A stretch of 64,000 nucleotides of DNA from Amyelois transitella (Eukaryota > Arthropoda > Insecta > Lepidoptera > Pyralidae). Where the stretch lies: assembly GCF_032362555.1 (NCBI RefSeq), contig NC_083534.1, positions 1,826,001-1,890,000 on the forward strand, read 5' to 3'. Positions 1 through 9,232 of the stretch are shown here, one piece after another. The notes beneath the pieces are model-generated. The model was not told the DNA's origin. It worked only from the letters and a program-made list of their open reading frames with translations, and ran no database searches. A program made the position numbers and the translations under genes. The stretch's first letter is position 1. Each line of letters starts with the position of its first letter.

Positions 1-102
1 TCTTATTCTGAAGAGTCCGAATCTACCGTAGGTGGAGAGCAATACAATTTTGCCAGTCCATCCAATTCAAGTATCGACGATTTAGATTTTACAAATATAT
101 AG
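1..102 (+). CDS. Harb-A MADF-BESS partner protein, C-terminal end only
   Basis: An open frame runs from the window edge to a stop at 100-102. It encodes a 33-residue Ser/Glu-rich tail that ends in an acidic-hydrophobic motif (SIDDLDFTNI). I assign it to the MADF-BESS partner by position (just before transposase exon 1 on the other strand) and by the terminal motif, which resembles the SYSDLFQ and DYLDLF ends of the partners in other families here. The MADF and BESS domains would lie to the left of the window, so this assignment is an inference. Confidence 0.6.
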   Translation, partial: SYSEESESTVGGEQYNFASPSNSSIDDLDFTNI

Positions 103-179
103 TCTGCCTTACAAATTTATATATATAATGATTAATAAATACCACTTGACCAAGTAATTGTTATTATTTATTTACTTAC

Positions 180-499
180 CGCAATGTCACTGCTAATCTT
201 TCTGTGGGGGTAATACTGTCCCGCATGTTAGTGTTCTGGTGCTTCAATTTATCATGTATGAAGTTGAGTAGTTTATCAAATGTTTTAACATCCATTCGGA
301 AATAATCTGCGAATTCTTTTTCATCTTCTCGCAATTGGTTGTATAGCGTATGAAATTCACCAAACTCTTCTCGCCGTGCTAAAATAGGATGAATCCAAAA
401 TTTTCTACAATTCTTTTTTTCTTTCTTTTTGCTTTGTCGGTACAAGTAATATGCAATCATAATTTTATTCTTCTTAGTCAAATAGCTCATAACGAACAC
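180..499 (-). CDS. Harb-A HARBI1-like transposase, exon 1
   Basis: N-terminal exon of a PIF/Harbinger transposase. It has a Lys/Arg-rich start, the RKFWIHPIL motif, the FADYFRMDVKTFDKLL helix typical of the HARBI1 N-terminal region, and ends ERLAVTLR just before a GTAAGT donor. Other families continue after this point with a catalytic exon starting Y/F-L-A-x-G; here that exon would lie left of the window. The start is either Met 499 or Met 490. Frame and splice donor are intact. Confidence 0.85.
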
Positions 500-655
500 G
501 TGTGAATTTTAAGAAAGACCAAGATCAACTGGAAATGGTTCGGGTTCGCAGTGGCGTGGCCACCAGGCCTGACCGCGCGGCCGCCGCGCGGTCACCATAC
601 TTTCGTCGCGCGGCCGACACGCTGTAACATTCCGCGTCATATAAACGCGCCCTAA

Positions 656-894
656 GACTGCTGGAAAATGATTTATCAAATCAAAGTAGAAACGAGGCTT
701 CTAGAAATGAGAATAAGTCTGATGACTACTACTTTTTTATGAGTTTACTTCCACAAATGGAAAAATTCACGCCCTTTCAAAAGTTTAGAGTAAGACAAAA
801 AATTAATCAAGCTCTTCTAGATGAGTTAAGTGTAAATGAAAGCACGTACCCTTCTAATGAATCATATATGTATGGGTATAGTACTCAACAATAG
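656..894 (+). pseudogene. Harb-B1 MADF-BESS protein, C-terminal remnant
   Basis: C-terminal 79 codons of the B-family MADF-BESS protein, cut off on the left by Harb-A. It keeps the BESS motif (DDYYFFMSLLPQMEKFTPFQ) and the conserved tail motif YGYSTQQ before the stop. BESS motifs mediate protein-protein contacts in MADF-BESS factors. With its upstream exons separated by Harb-A it cannot be expressed as a normal protein. Confidence 0.85.
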
Positions 895-1377
895 AGGTAT
901 ATCAATCTTATAATGAAAATACTGTCAATAAATAACAAAACTGTGATTTAAATAGTTAACTAATCGTCGTACAGATGAGAACTTTAATTTTAGAGAGAAG
1001 ATTTAGTTTTAAGATTAGCGTGGAATTATTATACTGACCACTAAGTATATCGACCTTGTAATAAAAATACTGTAAATGAGTGAGAAAACTGTGATTGTAG
1101 AAATAATTAATCGTAGTACAAACGAAAACTGTGATTTTAAAAATAAATGACAAACTGTTATGTTACTTATTTCATACGAAACGTTTTTATATTATATTTT
1201 TCGTCAAAGATAAATAATTAAGGCTGATTAGTGTGTAGTAGGTATTTAATTAAAATTATTGTATCTGGGAACTTAATACCGATGCCAAACTATTTACTAA
1301 ATTAGTAGGTACAACACTTCCTTTTTGAAACTATCAATAAATACAATTACAAATTACAATTTCGTTGTTTTACTTAC

Positions 1378-1709
1378 CCAAGCGTTATGTATAATTTTTC
1401 TGCTGGAGATATACCTCTAAAACTTTTTGGATTAATTCCAGACTGTAAATCACTCTTGATAGTTTCTAGAATATAGTCAAAAGTTTCTACACTCATTCTG
1501 GTGTAGTCGTAGAATTTATCGGGATTTTGTCTCTGTTCTTCATAATTTCGATAAAACTCGCCATTTATTTTCCTTGCCTTATAGTAGGGATCCACTTCTT
1601 CTTTTGCCCACAATAAATCGAGCGTTAGGAATACATTTGAATCAAAAAGATGTTGTCGCCGATTTTCAGACATTTCGTTTGCGAATGTCGACAACACAAC
1701 CACGAACAC
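1378..1709 (-). CDS. Harb-B1 transposase exon 1
   Basis: First exon of the B-family HARBI1-like transposase, matching B2 exon 1 (38999-39330). It contains the FYDYTRMSVETFDYILETI segment and ends KLYITLG, where other families have TLR, before a GTAAGT donor. The likely start is the internal Met of MSENRRQ (1673). The catalytic exon is missing because the left half of this copy is absent, so it cannot make a transposase. Confidence 0.8.
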
Positions 1710-2020
1710 ATCACTACACCGCTACAGTACCGCGCGATCTGCCCGCTGGTTTCGAGAACAGGTATGCGTTGCCCGCCCCTCTCCCGCGCCGCCGCCGCCG
1801 CCGCCCCGCTGCCCGCAAAATTCGAGACCGAGGCCTTAGGGCTCCCACACATAAACACGATACGACGTCGCGTCGTACAACGATGCGGCGTCGTTTCACG
1901 ATACGACATCGTGTCGTGGAAATCTACGATGAGCATCGTAAAAAAACACGACATCGTAACGTAATGTGCCATGCACGATATACGGCACGGTGCCGTTGGT
2001 GTTTTAGTTCATTCCGAAAA

Positions 2021-4321
2021 ATGGACCGCACTAGACGCATTCTGCTTCTGCTGTTAATAAGAAGACGAAGAAAGAAAAGACAGATACTCAGAAGATATTG
2101 GATCCACCCATTTCTTTCAAACATGAATAACGGGAGTCATTTTATAAAGAAGTACAATGCCTTAAAAATAGACCACAACAAGTTTTTTGATTACTTTAGA
2201 ATGAGTGTATCAAGTTTCGAAGAATTACTTCATCGAATAACGCCACATATAGCAGGAAAATATGGCAGAGGCAGACCACCCATCGAACCTCTCGAGATGC
2301 TGGGATTAACTGTAAGGTAAATGAAACAACAACTTTTTCATATTTTTTCATTTCACAAATCAACGACACTAAACAACAATTTTTGAAAATTAAGTTATTA
2401 ATAAAGAATGCTTCACCTCAAATTAACAGATATTAAATCAACTTAAACATTATTTTAAATCAACAAAGGAATCCAAAGGTGTAAAACCTTTGGATTCCTT
2501 TTTTTAAGAAAAGTCGTAAAGCGATAGGGGTGATGCTATTGGTTCACGTGATGTATTCGAATAATCATTAGATACGCTCTCATCGCTTTGGACTTGCTGG
2601 GCAGCTGGTGACAGTGCTGCTTCTCGGGTAGACTGTGTTGAACTTCCGGCTGTTTGGTAACCACCGTGGTAAGAACTTTGCCATGAACTTTGGGGTCTTT
2701 GTGATTCATAGTTACCCTGGTACGAAGATGGACAATTGCTCTGAGAATAATATATAGAGGTACGTTGCTGTGATTGTTCGTATAGATCCGTTAAAATATT
2801 TAAGACTCGACTTTGGAAAATTAACGTTTGATGATCATTTAGTTTATTTAAAGATGGCAATATCGCTTTAAAAAAAGATAAATGTCTGTTTTCGGGCTCT
2901 TCTAATTTTGCCATAATCTCTTCTTCAAATGTATCGACATTTCTCCTTTTTCGTGATGACTGGGGTAGAGATGGACTTTTAAATTTTCTTTTTGGACTTT
3001 CCTTTTGTGTGTCCTGATTGTTTATTTCTAGATCTATTATACTATCATCGGTTTCGTTTTGATCGTTTCTTTTTAAAAAAAGGAGCTGTTTATATAAATG
3101 ATATTCTTTAAGTTTGCTAGCGCCTGCTCCAGATTTATTTATTTCTTTAAGTTTTTTTACGTACTTGGCATAGTTATCTTTAATACCAGTCCATTTCTTT
3201 AACACAGCATTACCTGAAACAACAGTATTTTATGTTTAGACATGCATAAATAAATAAATAAATAATACATTCACTCGCACACACACGCACACACACGCAC
3301 CACACTGATACACATATACACATGCATACCTTCACATTTCACATTTATTTATGTATACACTTTTAATTTGAAGTGTGGGTTATGCCTATACTACAAATTA
3401 TTTCATTTATTTATTTCTTTATTTTATTTCAGGTTTTTGGCATCAGGAAACACTTTTCAAGACATGCATTTAAACTGCTATCGTGGAGCGTCTACTATTG
3501 CTAAAACTGTAAAAATAGTCTGTGGAGTTATATGGAAGCATCTTTTGATCGAAAATATACCGAAAATAACTACTAAGCGGCTAACAAAAATTGCTGAGAA
3601 GTTTGCCAAGAGTGCCAACTTTCCTAATTGCATAGGCGCACTTGACGGGAAACATGTTCGTATTTGGAGTCCCAAACATGGCGGATCGCTTTTTTATAAT
3701 TACAAAAATTACCATTCTGTATTGTTGTTGGCTCTCGTAGATTCTAAATACAGATTTATATATGTTGATATTGGAGCATATGGCAAGGAATGTGACTCAA
3801 CCGTTTACAATAATTCAAAATTGAATGAATTACTTTTAAAAGGACAACTTCCTTTACCAACGCCAAAGCCTTTACCAGGCTCCCAAACGCCTGTTCCTTT
3901 TGTTTTTATTGCAGACGAAGGCTTACCGTTAACAAATAATATAATGCGCCCATACCCGGGAAAACATTTGACGATACAACAAAGAGTTTTTAATTATCGT
4001 TTGAGCCGAGCAAGAAGATTTGTAGAATGTGCTTTCGGTATCCTGGCTAACAGGTGGAGGGTATTTCATCGACCATTAAATGTTTCTTTAGATCTTTGCA
4101 CAAATATCATAAAAGCAAGCTGTGTTTTACATAATTTCATTCTAAACCGTGAAGTAACCGAAACATTTGAAGATATGATAATTGATGATTCTTTTATTGA
4201 ACTACAACAATCCACACCGGAGGGTAGAACAAGAACAAGAGCTACCGACATAAGAAATGAATTTTGTGATTACTTTAATAGTGATGTGGGAGCTCTTAGT
4301 TGGCAACTAAATAAAATATAG
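2021..4321 (+). CDS. Harb-I HARBI1-like DDE transposase (2 exons)
   Basis: Exons 2021-2316 and 3433-4321; donor AG|GTAAAT, acceptor TTTCAG. Exon 1 starts with a Leu-rich then Arg-rich stretch (MDRTRRILLLLLIRRRRKKR) and has the YWIHPFL and FDYFRMSVSSFEELL segments. Exon 2 is the DDE_Tnp_4 catalytic domain with GALDGKHVRI (first Asp), IADEGLP (second Asp), the FNYRLSRARR motif and VECAFGIL (Glu). It ends LSWQLNKI. It would cut and insert the element at TWA sites. The second MADF exon lies in its intron on the other strand. Both exons are open and the catalytic residues are present, so it may be functional. Confidence 0.92.
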
Positions 4322-4514
4322 GATATTACTTACCATATTTTGTTTTTTCTTGATTGCATAATTCTTGAAAACCAGGAAATAAATTTTCGCACACCTCTTT
4401 CCATGCTGTTGTTTTTGAATTTTTATTCTTGTATTCTTCAGATGTTTTGTCCCATAGTACGGGACGCTGCTCGACTAGGGTAATTAAATGATCGACTTCA
4501 ATGACATCCGTCAT
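2504..4514 (-). CDS. Harb-I MADF-BESS DNA-binding partner (2 exons)
   Basis: Exon 1 4334-4514 (start Met of MTDVIEVDHLI), exon 2 2504-3213; donor GTAAGT, acceptor TTTCAG. The MADF domain spans the junction: LITLVEQRPVLWDK, AWKEVCENLF, then KKWTGIKDNYAKYVKK and a YHLYKQLLFL helix. A C-terminal BESS-like segment reads ENRHLSFFKAILPSLNKLND. The tail is Ser/Gln/Tyr-rich with GGYQTAG and ends SLYDFS. The protein is presumably the DNA-binding partner of the transposase. The catalytic transposase exon lies inside its intron. Confidence 0.88.
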
Positions 4515-4699
4515 CTTTGAATTTTGAATACAACTGCGCAGGATTGCAACGTGAGTTTCTAACGTCACGACGTCGTATCGTGCATCGGTACGTTACGACG
4601 TCGTGACGTAGATTTCCACGATGCGACGTCGTATCGTGAAACGACGCCGCATCGTTGTACGTTGCGTCGTCGTAACGTGTTTATGTGTTTGAGCCCTTA

Positions 4700-5046
4700 G
4701 GATACGTTATACATGGCAATATGGGACTTGGTGGACTACCAAACGACTTGACTGTCCTACACGTCTGCCGATGTGAATCAGACTTACATGACTTGGTTAA
4801 ACGTTCTTTTTCTACAGAATCATTCGGCGTAAAGCAGTCTGATGACTTTTCCCTTTCTCGGGAGGATCAGCGGGCGCTGAATATTATGGAACGGACTACG
4901 AGACTATTGCCTGAAGATTGGCGGGAAACGGGTCTGCATTGGAAATCTGAGGAGTTCCAGCTATCTGATAGCCTTCCACAAGCGAAAGTCCGATGGAAGG
5001 GTGGCGTTGAGATAAAAATGGTGGGAGCGTTTAGTAAGGACCAGCC
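4700..5046 (+). mobile_element. BEL/Pao retroelement fragment (pol, peptidase A17 / RNase H region)
   Basis: Fossil fragment of a BEL/Pao LTR retroelement. The translated segment has the family pattern of the Pao A17 region, including [30 protein letters not shown] and [13 protein letters not shown]. It is a broken piece bounded by Harb-I (and B1) on the left and Harb-D1 on the right, both at TTA. No LTR is visible in the window. Confidence 0.75.
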
Positions 5047-5483
5047 TTAAGGCCTACGCAGACCGGGACGGAATGGCAAGGGATTTTAATTTTTACTAAT
5101 GGACATTCAACCGTACTGTTACAGAAATACGACATAAATTGCTATGCTTTAAAATGATGCCGTGGCATTGAAAGGGATTTAATCGAAAAGACACGCCACA
5201 GGCTCCCGTGGCGGGATGCCGCGGCATACTGCGGTAGGCAACGGCATGACACGGACTCCGGCGCTCGTCACAGGCTCCCGTGGCGGGATGCCGCGGCATA
5301 CTGCGGTAGGCAACGGCATGACACGGACTCCAGCGCTCGTAGTAATATACTGCGGGGTGCGGCGGTGGGGGTAGAGAAGCGGGGAATGCACACCATTGAC
5401 CATCCATTTGCGCCCGCGTCTTTGACGACTGTGTACCTACGTGTTTTTTTCGGAGACCAGTTTTTTACGTTTTTTATTCCAAC

Positions 5484-7800
5484 ATGGAGGAAAAATTAAT
5501 AACATTAGTTCAAGCCTATGATTATTTATATAATATGTCATCAAAACATTATATGAACACTCAAATGAAGAACAATGCGTGGAGAATAATTGGGACAGAA
5601 ATGAATAAAACAGGTAAATATTTTTGCAATATAATTATATTTTAATACTTCACACGGTATTAATGTCTATTTACAATATCGTTTTGCCATGGAATCGAGC
5701 CCTCATCAGAGTTAAAGTAATCTTTAAACATCTCCCGTACTGTCGTACCATCTAATGCATTGTTCATATTATTATCGTTTTCTAAATTAATGCTTACACT
5801 TGCTATACTTTGACTTTCTGTGCTTGTACCACCTATGATGAAATTGTGTAAGCAAGTACATGCTAAAATGATATTATCAATATATTTTGGTTGAACCTGA
5901 ATTCCTTTTTGACATAATTCGAAACGTTCTTGAAGTATACCAAATGCATTTTCGACGATACGCCTGGCTCTACTCAAACGATAATTGTATATTTTCATTG
6001 CTTCATCTGTCAATCGGTCGCTACTAAATGGTCTCATAATGTTTGTGGTTAACGGAAAAGCCTCGTCTGCTATAAAAACATAGGGCAACTCAAGATCTGT
6101 CCTCGGTAAACGTTTTTTTGGGGGAATATCGAGGGCATTAGAAGTCAATTTTTTTCCAAATATTGAGTTTTGCATTATACCTCCATCACTATTTCGTCCA
6201 TATGATCCTACATCTGCAATCACAAATTTATAATTTGCATCCACAACCGCTAGTAGCACGATACTAAAAAACTTTTTATAGTTCATGTAGAGACTTCCAC
6301 TATTGCGAGGTGCCCTTATCCTAAAATGTTTACCATCTATTGCACCGATGCAGTTCGGGAAATTCCATTTTTCATCAAATTCCATCGCGATTCGCGTCCA
6401 TTTTTCCCTTGTTGGTTTTGGCATAACACTAGGCCTTAGGACATTCCAAATGACTTGGCAAGTTTCATGTACTATAGAGCGCACTGTACTAAACCCCATA
6501 CGATAGCTGTAACCTAGAGACTTGAAGCTACTTCCCGTGATCAAAAATCTGAAAGATAATATAAAGAGGGGTAAGTGAGGCAGAGTGAAAGACAGGGTAC
6601 AGTTAAACAAAGTCAATTAAATAATACGATATATTTATTTATATATAATTATGAATTCCTCACGATATTTTCCTTCACCGTAAAGCCAGTGGTAATTTTT
6701 ACTTAGAAAAAAAATTAGCTCAATATAATCCCATAAACATAGCTGGTGCTAACCTAGTCACCTAGTCACTATCTAAGGCCTTTTCCCATTACCTACTTAT
6801 TCTGATTCTATACCATTTTACCTGCTTATGTTTTGTTTTAGGTGAAGAATGTCAGAAAATATGGAGTAATATACGTAATAATTTTAGGAAAGCTCTGAAT
6901 AACAGAAAAACAAAGAGTGGTGACCCGTACACAAAGCGACGCCCTATCAAGTTTGAAAAAGAGCTGGAGTTTTTGAAAAAATTCATTCAGCACAGAAAAC
7001 AAACCTCGAATTTGGACTCCTCTTCAGAGGATACGCAGACTTCTTTTGCAGAATCCGCTGTCGTTGATAGCGATGAACGTTCAGTTTCGCGAATGACCAA
7101 TGATTCACACCATTCCTCAATAATACCAGAACCTACAACAACTGCTGAAATACTAAATAAATATATTGAATCGAAAAAGGAGGTGGACGCCATTGATTCG
7201 TTCTTTCAAACAATGGCTGCCACAGTAAAAAAGCTACCAAAAAGAGAGCAGGTCCGAATAAAGAGACAAATATTTAATATGGTAACTGACGCCGAATTAA
7301 ACTACATAGAGGGAACTCCAGCTCCAACATCTGAAGATGTCTCTACCAATTTGCAACATCAACGACCATGCCGTACCGCTTTTACTTCAAGATCTGGCTG
7401 TGGAACCGCGGCAGGCTTGGGCTATGAAGCTGTATCAGGATCTGGCTATGAAACCACCTCAAGATCTGGCTATGAAACCACCTCAAGATCTGGCTATGAA
7501 GCAGCTTCGGGGTCTGACTTTGGAACCGCCTCAGGCTCCGGTTATGAAGCAGCTTCGGGGTCTGGCTTTGGAACTGCCTCAGGCTCTGGTTATGAAGCAG
7601 CTTCGGGGTCTGGCTTTGGAACTGCCTCAGGCTCTGGTTATGAAGCAGCTTCGGGGTCTGGCTTTGGAACCGCCTCAGGTTCTGGCTATGAACCTGCTTC
7701 ACGGTCTGGTTATGAAACCGCCTCGGGCCCTGGCTATGAAGCTGCTTCAGGGTCTGGCTACAAAACTGCAGTTTCTGAATACGAAACTAATCTAAAGTAG
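5484..7800 (+). CDS. Harb-D1 MADF-BESS protein with GYE/GFG repeats (2 exons)
   Basis: Exon 1 5484-5613 (MEEKLITLVQAYDYLYN...AWRIIG), exon 2 6842-7800 after TTTTAG. Exon 2 completes the MADF domain (CQKIWSNIRNNFRKALNN, then KFEKELEFLKKF) and holds a BESS motif (AIDSFFQTMAATVKKLPKRE). The last 130 residues are an 8-residue tandem repeat of the type SGSGYEAA/SGSGFGTA. It is presumably the DNA-binding partner of the D transposase, whose catalytic exon lies in its intron. The frame is open. The repeat tail is unique to this family here. Confidence 0.9.
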
Positions 7801-8294
7801 TAGGTACTCTAAATTAAGTAAAAAGAAATAAAGATCCAGGAATTATCAGTGAGAAGATTTATCAGTGCAAAAACATAAAAATCGTTATTATGTGTCTACA
7901 ATTCATGATTGTATTTGGCAAAAAAAATTGTTTTTTTAATTAAATAAAAGAAGAAAATATTAAACTTATACAATCATTTAACTGCCCACCTCAAACACAA
8001 GGATAATCTTTGATCGGCTTCAATGGGGTTGCGAAAATTGGTCCTCTGTTTTTCGATATATGGTCGACATATATTCAACAGTGCTTGAAATTTCTCATAA
8101 TCCATTCTATGATAGTCATAAAATTTTTGCACGTCGTATTTTAAGTCATTAAATAAATTATTGAATTCACCCTTTGATTCCCTTTCTTTCCATAAATTAT
8201 CAACCCAAAATCTTCTTCTATTCCTGTTATTAGCCTGTGCACTTTCTTCTTCATCTGCAATAATCGATATCAACACTAAATCCCAATCTACCAT
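5660..8294 (-). CDS. Harb-D1 HARBI1-like DDE transposase (2 exons)
   Basis: Exon 1 7990-8294 (from MVDWDLVLIS, containing RRRFWVDNLW and FYDYHRMDYEKFQALL, ending LCLR at a weak GTGGGC donor). Exon 2 5660-6548 is the DDE_Tnp_4 domain: GAIDGKHFRI, IADEAFPL, YNYRLSRARRIVENAFGIL, ending PWQNDIVNRH. All three acidic catalytic positions are present and both frames are open. MADF exon 2 lies in its intron on the opposite strand. The donor is less typical than the GTAAGT of other families, so splicing efficiency is uncertain. Confidence 0.9.
7384..7764. repeat. Coding minisatellite, 24-bp unit (48-bp higher-order unit)
   Basis: Tandem repeat inside MADF exon 2 of Harb-D1. The 24-bp units alternate between a GYEAASGS-type and a GFGTASGS-type octapeptide, so the best-conserved central units have a 48-bp period. 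The unit length is a multiple of 3, so unit gain or loss keeps the frame. The outer units are more diverged than the central ones, as expected of repeats that expand from the middle. Confidence 0.9.
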
Positions 8295-8550
8295 TGTAAA
8301 ACTGAGGCACACCAACACTCAATCAAACGCAACTGAAGACTGCAGGCAGCAGGAGTCGCTGAGGCGTGCTTTGTCATGCCGCGGCACCCCGGGGCATGCC
8401 GGGGCATGCCGTGGCAAAGTGCTGGAATGCCGCGGCACGCCGTGGCATGCCGTGGTAAAATGCTGGTATGCCGCGGTATCTAAGCAGCCGGTGTGCGCTG
8501 ACTCACGGCAAAATCCCTTGCCATGACGTCCCGGTCTGCGTAGGCCCTTA

Positions 8551-8621
8551 TGATGACCCTTAAGACTACGAATCCGACTGACCAAACTTTATTACGGTGC
8601 TGACTGAGACTGAATTTATGA
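8551..8621. other. Non-element flank X, copy 1
   Basis: Short sequence between Harb-D1 and Harb-J. From TAAGACTACG onward (8560-8614) it is repeated at 39457-39511 beside Harb-B2. It seems to be the remaining target sequence into which several elements inserted. I see no convincing coding signal in it. Confidence 0.6.
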
Positions 8622-8624
8622 TTA

Positions 8625-8803
8625 AGAGCTCATTCACACGAAGACGAATCGTGATTTTTCACGAATCGTGTTTTTTCACGATTCGTTATTTTTTTTGACG
8701 GGAGCAATGCTTTTTATATACCCATGTTCACACGCTTCACGAATCGTGAAAAAAGACGTAGACGGATACGTCGGTCACTACGGTCATTAGAATGACGATT
8801 CGT
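8625..8803. mobile_element. Harb-J: left end of a PIF/Harbinger-like element
   Basis: Starts AGAGCTCATTCACACGAAGA right after TTA (8622-8624), and has subterminal copies of the palindromic motif CACGAATCGTG. No gene is present before Harb-F1 interrupts it at 8804-8806. The right end is not in the window. Assignment rests on the TTA target and the end structure, which resembles its neighbours. Confidence 0.6.
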
Positions 8804-9232
8804 TAAGAGCTAGTTCAGACACGGCGGATTCCGCGCGGTTTCAAACAGCGCGGTTGAACCGCGCGGATCCTAATTACATTAGCGCCTTACAAATCGTTCA
8901 TACCTGTCCGCACGGATTGACAATCCGCGCGGCTCCCGCCACTCAACCGCTAGAAAATGAATTCGCGCGGTCGCCGCTCGGTTTTATTTAGGGCCCTTAC
9001 GCACTAGCGGCTAACCGCGGGGGCGGCTAACCGCGCGGCTAGCCGCTTTTCCAGTTTAATATGCAACCGCTTATGATCGTACGCACTAAACCGCCACAAA
9101 ATTTCAACCGCGGCGGTTGAATGGAGGGCCGCGGCCCGCTTCGCGGCTAGCCGCCATCTTGTGTATACGCACTGGCGGTTAGTTTGCGGCGAGCCGCCGG
9201 TGAAGTATGCACGTGTTTTGAGTTGCGCAGCC

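Larger units (their letters stand above)
1..652. mobile_element. Harb-A: right end of a PIF/Harbinger transposon
   Basis: Right part of a two-gene PIF/Harbinger element whose left part lies outside the window. It holds the tail of a MADF-type gene on + and the first transposase exon on -, then a GC-rich end with ccgcgcgg-type palindromes (about 540-620). Read inward, the terminal sequence begins GGGCGCGTTTATATGACGCG. It is inserted in Harb-B at TAA (653-655); the uninterrupted sequence is visible in the second B copy at 38274-38276. Confidence 0.85.
653..1835. mobile_element. Harb-B copy 1: right half of a PIF/Harbinger element
   Basis: Nearly identical to 38274-39456 of the complete copy B2 (constant offset 37621). 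The left half is missing because Harb-A is inserted at the TAA at 653-655 and the remainder lies outside the window. The right terminus reads, inward, GGCCTCGGTCTCGAATTTTG and is followed by TTA (1836-1838), which is shared with the next element, Harb-I. About 900-1340 is AT-rich untranslated or intron sequence in which I see no gene. Confidence 0.9.
1839..4696. mobile_element. Harb-I: complete PIF/Harbinger transposon
   Basis: 2858 bp, flanked by TTA at 1836-1838 and 4697-4699. The termini are GGGCTCCCACACATAAACAC and, on the other strand, GGGCTCAAACACATAAACAC. Both ends continue into a long imperfect inverted repeat of about 140 bp built from ACGATACGACGTCGT-like units. It has the interlocked gene pair in inverted orientation relative to its neighbours (transposase on +, MADF on -). 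It sits exactly at the TTA bordering Harb-B1. Confidence 0.93.
5050..8547. mobile_element. Harb-D copy 1: complete PIF/Harbinger transposon
   Basis: 3498 bp with termini AGGCCTACGCAGACCGGGAC and, on the other strand, GGGCCTACGCAGACCGGGAC, flanked by TTA at 5047-5049 and 8548-8550. The subterminal regions (about 5150-5400 and 8360-8530) carry a family-specific array of GGCATGCCGCGGCAT-like palindromes, including a direct duplication near 5207-5340. It carries the interlocked MADF (+) and transposase (-) genes. Nearly identical to D2 at 21094-27664 apart from the insertion in D2. Confidence 0.93.

Noticed and set aside
1574-2020. N-terminal Arg/Ala/His-rich extension in frame with the Harb-I transposase
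   Set aside because: It reads through the Harb-B1 end and the Harb-I terminal repeat. The true start is Met 2021, as in sister families.
5096-5407. Antisense frames with repeated HAVAYRSMPRHPATGAC-type segments in the D terminal region (also 21140-21451)
   Set aside because: They are translations of the GC-rich palindromic end array, with no family similarity.
7337-7795. Frames on both strands across the coding minisatellite (152 aa on +, 106 aa on -)
   Set aside because: They are shadows of the GYE/GFG repeat. Any repeat of 24 bp without stops gives long frames in several phases.
8551-8621. Flank X as continuation of the BEL/Pao frame after Harb-D1
   Set aside because: No BEL-like residues can be read in any frame with confidence.
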